DNA from: Leucocoprinus leucothites | Lineage: Eukaryota; Basidiomycota; Agaricomycetes; Agaricales; Agaricaceae | Assembly (NCBI GenBank): GCA_013368445.1 | Contig: JAACJO010000020.1 | Location: 372,001-436,000 of the forward strand | Reading direction: 5' to 3' | Length of the DNA: 64,000 bases | Part shown: positions 56,601 through 64,000 of the stretch, piece by piece | Layout of the letters: every line of letters starts with the position of its first letter | How positions within the stretch are numbered: position 1 is the first letter of the stretch | The notes under the pieces: model-generated | Database searches by the model: none | Seen by the model: the letters and a program-made list of their open reading frames with translations, nothing else | Told to the model about the DNA's origin: nothing | Program-made: the position numbers and the translations under genes

Positions 56601-57266
56601 TGTTATATATATTGATTATATCTAGCATTTGTTTCCTTTACAATATGAAGTTGATATTAGCTTTACTTAAGTAATATTGCAATTATGTTTTCACTTTATT
56701 TGTTCTTGTATTTTCCTAGTTTGTTTTGACTTATTTACTTTATCTCATTATGACTTGTTATGTTGTATTTGGTTTTGTTTACATTTTGATGACATGTGAT
56801 TGTTAAATATAGCTGCACTATATTTGGACTTACCTTGTGATCTAGTCAGATGATCAAAGAAGAACTTCTTTAGAACTTCTAAAGCTTCTTTGACAGATTG
56901 CATCTTATATAGTTTAATTAGTGTTGAGGCAGCTGTACACTTCTCTTCTTTCATTAGAAGCCCTTAGCCCTAGTTAATAATAGATACAGACTTGTATCAT
57001 ATATAAGTTGTTGCCATCTACCAAGGAGAAACATTGTTTCTACTTGGTTAGGTGGAGACTCAATATGAGCCTTTATCTACACAAAGTTGAATTGAAACTT
57101 GAGTACCTTAAAATCTCAATTACTAAAGTCTTTACTCTTATAATCACCATATTATAACTCTGACTTTGTAAACAACTTTGTCACTTACTGAGAAGGAGTC
57201 CCCTTTGATAAGATCAACTCAATACTTATCATGCCAGCTTAGGACCAGGCCGGCATCACTATAACA
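56601..57266 (+). repeat. Solo LTR of family 2
   Basis: 666 bp from TGTTATATATATTG to CATCACTATAACA, flanked by CAAGG on both sides (56596-56600 and 57267-57271). It is homologous to 59786-60448 in reverse. TATATAAG at 57000-57007 and a hairpin CCAAGGAGAAAC/GTTTCTACTTGG (57021-57047) mark the promoter and predicted start. Confidence 0.95.
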
Positions 57267-57271
57267 CAAGG

Positions 57272-58510
57272 TCAAAGTGATCTCTCTCTGGCAAAGCTCA
57301 GCAGCTTTCAAGCTTAGCAGCTGGGTTGAAATGCACATCATTCCCAAATACATTGAGAAGTACCCAGATGCCTCCAGCAGGGAGCACAGGGTGAGTAGCA
57401 AGGGCCCTCCTTTCTGCACTGTTCTGACTTCATGCAGAAGGTATAAACCTGGTTCAAAAACAATTGCAGGGTCGCATCAGCAATGAGATTGAGCAAAAAA
57501 CCAGCTTCCTCACCTTCACCTCCTCTACCTGGCAATTGTACTGTTGGGAACAGCAGTGATGGTAGCAACTGCAATGATACTCATGCAGACATAAATACTG
57601 CCAGTATGCCTCTCTGTATGCATGGTCTTCAAGAATTAGTTGCTGGGGACCATAAGGACAAGATTCTAGCCAAAGTCAGGGGCCAAAGCATGACCAACTT
57701 GAACAATGACTACCACTTTTTCTTCAAGTAGAATGCTGCATTAACTCAGTTCATTGAGACTTTACCACCAGATGATCTTGCTGCATATAAGGCCTAGGCC
57801 ACCAAACTGCAAGAGCAGAGCAAGCTCCCCCCACCAAAGGAAGAGGTTCTTCAGTATGTTTGTCATTGGTCATTCTTTGTCGGAGTTGGGGGACAATCAT
57901 ATTTCCAGGTGGCAGGAGTTTCTCCCAGCTCACTTAAGCAAACAAGTCTCAAAGCTTCTTCAATGGAAGCATAAGCAATATGGAGATGCCATTGTTCTCT
58001 TAACAATGGCCTTTTGTGATCCCTCCAATGGAGTTCAAACAAAGAGGTAAACTCATTCTCTCATGCTTGTATATTGTGCTAACGCATAGTTCATACATTT
58101 TTCTTCTCTAGATATCTCATTTCTAACCTCAAGCAGGAGTATCTTGCTGAGGCAGATGATCTCCTCAATTCCTACAAAGAAAATATCAATCCTAAACTAT
58201 GGGATCTTGCTCAGTGCTGTCTTCCTTGTGAGTTTATCCATACTGTCTTATAGATGGCTTGGAATCAACTTATTCATCCACCTTACATACAGTAGGTCAT
58301 AATGGGATTGCAGCACCTCTTCTGGCCACAACTCTAGGCCAGGAACACTACATTTGGAGCTTTGACCCAGAATCAGTCTCCATTAAGGAGATTAGGGTCT
58401 CATTGTCGAAATATGTTGGGTGGCTATGGGATATGTATGCCTCTACTAGATTTTTTGAAATGCTGATAATCTATGTGGGAAGTGAAGTCGAGTTTGATGG
58501 GGAAAGGCAT
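57272..58510 (+). pseudogene. Unidentified spliced gene relic (plus)
   Basis: Exon-like pieces on +. One is VEMHIIPKYIEKYPDASSRE (57325-57390), ending GCACAGG|GTGAGTAG, a strong 5' splice site. A possible AG follows at 57470, then GRISNEIEQKTSFLTFTSST. Next is ALTQFIETLPPDDLAAYKA near 57735. KLLQWKHKQYGDAIVLLTMA (57950-58050) ends at GGTAAACT and resumes after TCTAG near 58112 as YLISNLKQEYLAEADDLLNS. The last piece (58259-58513) ends KYVGWLWDMYAS. Some stops lie inside. The pieces share a globular composition but I do not recognise the protein. Confidence 0.4.
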
Positions 58511-58898
58511 TGAGGGGCAAGGGGGTCAGATGAGAGGTGATGAGTGATGAGTTTCAAAGTCTTTTGTAATGAGTTTGCGATGATAAACAATAAGTGCAGG
58601 GGAACTAGATTAGATTCTTTGCTACAAGGAACACAGGATTCTTATATATGCTATGAAGTCTAAGGGTTGAGGAGAAAGAAAAGGGAAGTCTAGCTAGGTG
58701 CTATGAGTGGCACAGTCCACTGTCTACTCGTGTGTCTAAGCATTGTGCACGGTGCACTACAAACGATGAAAACACAATTCAAAAATAGGAAACAAATGAA
58801 AACACCATCAAAAGCGTGTCCCTGTGCTACGTCATGTCCATCTGCCACCTTCCACATCACCATGCATGCTCTCATGCCGTTACACACATAGCCCGGCA
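58511..58898 (-). repeat. Probable Gypsy-C 3' LTR
   Basis: 388 bp between TGAGGGGC and GCCCGGCA (+ strand), next to a purine-rich tract on minus (58899-58921, read as AGAAAGTATGGGGTGGGGG). On minus it holds a TATA box CATATATAAG near 58645. No second copy is present, so the edges rest on the terminal TGNNGGGC motif only. Confidence 0.5.
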
Positions 58899-58921
58899 GC
58901 TACCCCCACCCCATACTTTCT

Positions 58922-59785
58922 AATAGCAACTGTCCTCAGTTGCCTTCGCCAACCTCCACAATTCCAGAACCTTCCAATACCTCTTTGTCTTCAACTCCAC
59001 CTAAGTCCTTTGGATCCACGAACTCCATAATTTTGAGACACTTGCAGGAACAGGGATGATAAGGAATGAGGCAAAAAGTGGCAAACTTGAGATGAGAAAC
59101 GGCCCCATTGACTTCAGTGAGAATGTAAGCACCGCTCTGTAACCTCTTGACAACCACCATAGGCCCAAAATACTGTGGCTTGTATTTGTGACCAACATCT
59201 GGCTCGATTTTCTTATTGAGGACCAAGACCAGCTCTCCAGAACCAAAGTTGTAGTTGTGGATACAATTTGCATTCTTCTTTTCAAAGTCCCAAGTGGAGG
59301 TGGATCGTGCAGCAAGGACCTTCTCGTGAATCTTGGCCAGATCATCATTGCATTTTTGAAGCATTTGAGCCCAAATAGCCAGAAGTTCAGCATTGGAGAG
59401 ATGGGAAGTGACCAAGAATGCCAGAAAGGTAGCTTCAGTGATGTCGAAAGGGTGAAGAGGCTCTACTCCGTGAATGGCATAGTAGGGAGTCATGCCCGTT
59501 GACTTTTGTGTAGTGACCCGATCAGCCCAAAAGATATAAGGGGCATACTTGTACCAATTTTTGATGTTCCCAGCACACATCTTGACCAAACCATTCCAAA
59601 TCGTCTGATGAGTTGTCTCCACTACTCCATTAGACTGCAAATTGTAGGCTGAAATGCGAATATGCCGAATGTGATACCAATCCACAATCCAATCCAGTGC
59701 TGCTACGAAAGGAGTCCCATTGTCCATAACGATCTCTTCAAGTCCTCCCCAGCGGCACAAGATCTCCTCGAAGATGAACTGTCCA
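58922..59785 (-). pseudogene. Gypsy-C integrase, C-terminal part
   Basis: Ty3/gypsy integrase on minus, which inserts element DNA into the genome. It begins at the edge of the family-2 LTR with GQFIFEEILCRWGGLEEIVM, followed by DNGTPF (the second catalytic Asp). AYNLQSNGVVETTHQTIW holds the catalytic Glu in VVE (near 59640). After a linker comes SGELVLVLNKKIEPDVGHKY and YFGPMVVVKRLQSGAYILTE, the C-terminal DNA-binding part. There is no chromodomain; the frame ends at 58936. About 275 codons are open without a stop, unusual for this window, and CpG is common. The upstream part is absent because the family-2 element replaces it at 59786. Confidence 0.9.
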
Positions 59786-60448
59786 TGTTATGGTGACGCC
59801 GGCCCGGTCCTAAGCTGGCGTGATAAGTATCGAGTTGATCTTATCAAAGGGGACTCCTTCTCGGTAAGCGACAAAGTCGTTTACTAAGTCAGAGTTATAA
59901 TACGGCGATTATAGAGTTAAGACTTTAGTAATTGAGATCTTAGAGCTTAAGTTCAATTCGACTTTGTATAGATAAAGGCTCGTATTGAGTCTCCACCTAA
60001 CCAAGTAGAAACGATGTTTCTCCTTGGTAGATGTCGACGACTTATATACGATACAAGTCTGTATCTATTATTAACTAGGGCTAAGGGCTTCTAATGAAAG
60101 AAGAGAAGTGTACAGCTTCCTTAACACTAATTAAACTATATAAGACGCGATCTGTCAAAGAAGCTTTAGAAGTTCTTCTAAAGAAGTTCTTCTTTGATCA
60201 TCTGATCAATCACAAGGTAAGTCCAAATATAGCGCAGCTATATTTAACAATCACATGTCATCAAAATACAAACAAAACCAAACAAGTTATAACAAGTTAT
60301 AACCAGACAAAGTAAATGAGTCAAAACAAACTAGAAAATACAAGAACAAATAAGAGGAAAACATAATTGGGATATTACTTAAGTAAAGCTAATATCGACT
60401 TCATATTGTAGATGGAACAAATGCTAGATATAATCAATATACATAACA
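59786..60448 (-). repeat. Family-2 3' LTR, reverse orientation
   Basis: 663 bp with TGTTATG/CATAACA ends, preceded on its sense strand by a polypurine tract (60449-60461), so it is the 3' LTR of a minus-strand element inserted in Gypsy-C integrase. It keeps CpG at most sites where the copies at 23525 and 56601 have TpG or CpA. The 5 bp on the left are GTCCA; the matching site lies beyond Gypsy-B or is lost. Confidence 0.9.
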
Positions 60449-60461
60449 TTATCCCTTTCCT
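60449..60461 (-). promoter_or_regulatory. Family-2 polypurine tract
   Basis: On minus, AGGAAAGGGATAA ends directly at the LTR. The last 9 bases (AAGGGATAA) are identical to those of the Gypsy-E tract. Confidence 0.75.
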
Positions 60462-60498
60462 AGCTAAGATGTCCACATCTTAGTAACTATCTAAGTTA

Positions 60499-61077
60499 CT
60501 AATTTAAATTACCTTCACCATCTATGTTGAAGTTGGCTTCATTATCATAATGAGATTCATAATTGCCATCTTCGTATGGGGGTGTAAGGGGGCGTTCTCC
60601 TTCATAGATGTGAGAAGTTCTACCATGATGGGGATGTCCACTCGGACTGTATCCTCGATGATTTGGATGGGAGGAATGGACTGAGGTCTGGAGATGACCA
60701 TATTGTCTTCCTTGTGGTGCAGGTTTACGACCTCGTCGTGGCATAAAAGTAGGGTTGTAGGTTGGGCCGAGGGAGGTGGTGTTAACGGCTGTGGATGTTG
60801 GATTATGTCATTCAGATTGAAGTCCGACGGCATTGGTGATGGGGGTGCCGTGATTGCTGGTTGGTACACCAGACTGTCGGGGCTGTATTCTGGCAGATCC
60901 GGAGATGGACTGCAGAGCAAGAGCCTTGGTGGCATTGACTCCTTCGGTAATTGAAAGTGCTGCCAGGGCGACTGGGGGTAGATCCCGTCGAGCAATTCCT
61001 TTATAAGGATTTCGGGAACAATACTTGGTGAAATGGCCAGGGGCAAAAGTGTCGCACCAGGTGCAATGATATCCCGG
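60499..61077 (-). pseudogene. Family-2 3' accessory ORF with zinc knuckle
   Basis: On minus, read from the Gypsy-B LTR edge: GYHCTWCDTFAPGHFTKYC (CX2CX6HX4C) near 61070-61020, then a Pro/Ala-rich linker, one stop near 60808, a basic stretch MPRRGRKPAPQGRQYGHLQ (60744), and an acidic Tyr-rich tail YEDGNYESHYDNEANFNIDG. It ends 50 bp before the LTR. Knuckle spacing (with APGH.xxYC), order and acidic tail match the 3' ORF of Gypsy-E. The upstream part was displaced by the Gypsy-B insertion at 61078. A second minus frame is open over 61139-60522 with Pro-rich content and may be a shadow. Confidence 0.55.
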
Positions 61078-62193
61078 TGTGACGTGAAAACCGAAAATAA
61101 ACAAGAAATACTAATATTTTCGCGCCGAGAACAATCCAAACGATCTAAAAATAGAACGATCCAAACGATCTAAAAATAAGGACCAAGGTCTAGAACCGGA
61201 TCAGAAGAACCAATGGACCAGTTAACAGACAACGATCTGCGTTTTCCACATGTACAAGACAGGAACCTAGCTACCCCGCTGCTTAGCTACGTCATTTCTG
61301 CACTGCTCAGTCATCCAACTGTACTGGCCAAAGCAAACCGATGGTCGCATTGACGTGTCAGGGGCCCTCGGTTAAAGAAAATATCACAGCCGAAATGCTT
61401 ACCTATGATTAAAAAAGGATTAATGAAAGAAACTCGCATGGTAGCTACTCCGCTACCCATACGACAACCTAGCGATCGAACGGACCTACCGGTCAGCGTT
61501 GCATCATAAAAGTATACCCAGTTGAATCCAGGACAATTCAGTCAATTTCTATTAGTCAATTTTGAGTCATACCTATTTCTTTCTAGAATATTTCGTCTAT
61601 TTTCGTATCTCTCAAATAATATAAAAAGGGCCCGACAGCGTGCAGATAGGCAAGGAATCCTACGCCTCCATAGTGCTATAGGGTGTGCAGACCACAAACT
61701 AAGCATTTGTTGAGTGAATAAGTGATCAACCTTCTAAGAGAACTCTAACAGGAAAGACTCCTACTAGTCAATCTAAGAAATATCCCAAGATGTCTCGAGT
61801 TCGACCTAGCGTCACAGCAAAGTAGCTACCAAGCTAAGAGAGCTTGTAGTTAAAGCGTATAGACTGCACCAGCACCAGTGTGTGACTGAGTGGGTGATTA
61901 TAGACAAGGTCCAGTTGACCTTAGAGGGAGACAGAGACGGCTTCAGGATAAAAGATCTTAGCTATAGCAGTCAACTAAGAGTCGCAAACTGTGCACTTAA
62001 TCAGGATCCTAGTACAGTGTTCGAGAATTTCCCAAAGTAAATAAAACAGCATTTAGTTCCCTCGCACATTTCGCATTATTCAGCAGTAATTACATAAATC
62101 CTCATCAACTTCTCATACTTCCCCTCAAATTCATTAGAGGTTACATTCTAGCTACCTAGCTAGTACTCCACTTGACGTTATATCCATACGTCA
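61078..62193 (+). repeat. Gypsy-B 5' LTR
   Basis: 1116 bp from TGTGACGTG to CATACGTCA. The edges agree with where copies at 20650-21978 and 24147-25333 leave their flanks. A TATA box (AATATAAAAAGG, about 61618-61629) fixes the orientation. It lacks about 210 bp present in the other two copies, with CGCG at the breakpoint (near 61121). Confidence 0.9.
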
Positions 62194-62206
62194 AAGAAAC
62201 TCTACA

Positions 62207-64000
62207 ATGTTACCCCACAACAGTACACTGAAGAAGCAAGAAGAAGACAAACTCCGTTTCCAGAAACCCCTGCAGAATCTAGCAGGACCATCGAACCAGA
62301 ACCAGTCCTTGACATCACCCCAAGAACTGAAGACACCTCACAAGACAATCATTCAGAGCCCAGAGTTAACACTCCAAGTTCAGAAGAATCTGAATTTGAC
62401 GAAGAAGACGAAGAAGAAGATGAAGAAGGAACAGATAGTGGAGAAAGAAGCCAACAGGAATCTGAAGGAAATCGAACAGAAGAGGAAGCAGAAGTACTCG
62501 CAAGGGCAATTGATAATCTCAAACTCAAATCCCCAAAAAAGCCCAGAGTTGATAGACCCCCTTCCTACACCTTGAGCCCGACCTTTGAACATAGCCCAAG
62601 GTTCCTCAGTCCCATTACAAACCCTATCCCCTTGAGCTTTACCAATTCCCCCACTAGTATTGCCAGTACCAGTACCCTACCAGCAACCATAGCTTTACCA
62701 ATTCCCCCACCGGTATTGCCAGTACCAGTACCCTACCAACAACCAATCCCAACATTACTACAGCCAGTACCACCATCACCATACCCGCTAACACCCAAAC
62801 AAAAGGGAAAACAAAGGCAGTTGTCACCAACACAGGAGGTTCTTCAAATCGGAGAAGCCCCACACCACCACCACCAAATCCACAAGGAGGACCACCAAGT
62901 CCCGGAGGTAATCCACCTGGAGGACCAGGAGGACCAGGAGGAGGACCACCAAATCCTAATCCAAACCCCCCGCCAAACCCAATGGCACAACCTCAAGCAG
63001 GATTCCAGCTTAAGTACCCAAAGCCCAACAGGTTTGATGGCAACCCAAGCTATTACAGACCATGGATGGCTGAAGTCGAACTCTACTTCGACTCATATAG
63101 TGTCACAGATGACCAATCAAGAATCAACTACACCCTTGGATTACTCGATGGAGCTGCCAAGTTATGGCAACAGGATTACAGACTTAGTCGAGCAGCTGCA
63201 GCTACCCAAGCAGGATACACCCCACACACCTTCGATGAGTTCAAGGATGTGCTCGAACAGTCATTTGCTCCAACACAACAGAGCTTTGAGGCTGAAAGAG
63301 AGCTCCGCTATTATAGACAATGAAACAAATACATCAAAGAATACATCGCCAACTTTTCCGTCCTTGCCTCACATGCAGGACTTACTGACAGCACTTCTCT
63401 CCAATCCTACTTCGCCGAAGGACTCGACAACGACGTCAGATTCGAAGCAATCCGAGCTGACCCCCAAACCCTCGCAGAATGGAAAACTGCTGCAAGGCAG
63501 GCATACAAAGTTGTCCAAGAGCAAAGGAGATACTGCATTGGAAATTCTAATCCAGGATCTTCAAACAGATCAAGAAAGACCAAAAAGAATAGTAGACAAC
63601 ATGGATCCCAACCACGATATAATGACGTCTATAGTCAACCCCTATCTAGACCCAGACGATCCGAGTGGGACATGGATATCGACAGAATATCAAGAGGAAT
63701 ATACCGATTATCAATCGAAGATGATCAGGAAGCAGACGACGGAGGTATATACAAACTTGGCACAGAGGATGATGATAATCCTGAAGAAGAGGAGAGTGAA
63801 GGAGAAGACATCAACCAAACATACAATGAAGGACCAAGCAACACAGACAGAGATGTCTATGGTTCACTATACTCCCACATCATTAATAACGTTCTCACCG
63901 ACGAACAAAGAATTGCACTCAAGAGAGGAGAATGCTTCTTCTGCCACAAGAAAGGACATTTCGCTAAATCTTGTCTGGCAAGGAAGGTTTGGTTTAAGTC
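62207..64000 (+). pseudogene. Gypsy-B gag, runs off the window
   Basis: Structural polyprotein of Gypsy-B. The first ATG (62207) lies 13 nt after the LTR, but the long acidic frame (SEESEFDEEDEEEDEEGTDS near 62365) is one register away, from about 62209, so an early 1-nt change is likely. A frame change near 62870 leads into a Pro/Gly-rich stretch (GGPGGPGGGPPNPNPNPPPN) and then, from 62982, MAQPQAGFQLKYPKPNRFDG, the capsid (YRPWMAEVELYF, LLDGAAKLWQQDY), one stop near 63321, and a zinc knuckle CFFCHKKGHFAKSC at 63931-63975. Only one stop interrupts about 340 codons, and CpG is frequent, so this is the least decayed gag in the window. Confidence 0.88.

Noticed and set aside
56601..57266. Assigning LTR family 2 to Ty1/copia
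   Set aside because: The TGTTATG ends first suggested copia, but the accessory ORF and polypurine tract resemble those of Gypsy-E. Without pol the superfamily stays open, so I name it only family 2.
1..64000. Centromere, telomere, CRISPR array or prokaryotic system
   Set aside because: No telomeric repeat, satellite array or spaced direct repeats; introns and element families are eukaryotic. A pericentromeric location is possible but cannot be shown from this window.

Overview
The window looks like a repeat-dense, heterochromatin-like stretch of a basidiomycete genome, most likely an Agaricomycete. I infer this from the families present: Helitrons with a Pif1-type helicase, chromodomain Ty3/gypsy elements, a CCHC-RT retroelement and a KOW-domain protein of the kind common in Agaricomycetes, and Tc1 and pogo transposons. 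Many open frames carry introns with GT..AG borders. I found no intact housekeeping gene, rRNA, tRNA or CRISPR array. Almost every reading frame is broken, mostly by TGA codons where the family expects Arg, together with TpG/CpA where a sister copy has CpG. This is the pattern left by mutation of methylated CpG. Only about 58.5-64 kb still keeps many CpG sites.

Layout. 0.3-8.4 kb: a gag/CCHC/RT gene on + (element F), split by Helitron-1 (about 1.77-7.21 kb, minus) and by a solo LTR (7365-8060) with a GGTAA target duplication. 8.5-14.8 kb: two head-to-tail Helitron copies on +; the first has lost its Rep and front helicase part, the second is cut by Gypsy-A. 14.8-20.65 kb: Gypsy-A, its gag split by a 2.1-kb solo-LTR-like insertion. 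20.65-32.6 kb: a minus-strand KOW-domain gene scattered in three pieces among LTR debris, an LTR-LTR chimera, and gag-only element Gypsy-D, which itself holds a 1593-bp Tc1 element. 32.6-41.2 kb: unrecognised decayed sequence with a second Tc1 copy (37139-38729). 41189-49603: a complete 8.4-kb chromovirus (Gypsy-E) flanked by GGTTC. 50975-55179: a pogo-like transposon with a 1091-bp TIR element inserted inside its catalytic core. 55.2-58.5 kb: unidentified spliced gene relics with a solo LTR flanked by CAAGG. 58.5-61.1 kb: minus-strand Gypsy-C integrase, then the 3' end of an LTR element (family 2) with an accessory ORF. 61078-64000: 5' LTR and gag of Gypsy-B, running off the window.

No single novel defence-like system is present. 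The most interesting signals are mechanistic. Two unrelated LTR elements (A and E) each carry a primer-binding site one nucleotide after the LTR that is a perfect 12-nt complement of the predicted 5' end of their own transcript, the arrangement of Tf1-type self-priming. In both, and in LTR family 2, an inverted repeat sits across the predicted start site. Two LTR families share a 3' accessory ORF with a zinc knuckle just upstream of the polypurine tract. The Helitrons carry iteron-like repeats spaced at about 10 bp near their 5' ends.

The order of insertion can be read from the nesting: KOW gene, then Gypsy-D, then Tc1; Helitron-3, then Gypsy-A, then the solo LTR; pogo, then the TIR element; element F, then Helitron-1 and the solo LTR; Gypsy-C, then the family-2 element, then Gypsy-B.
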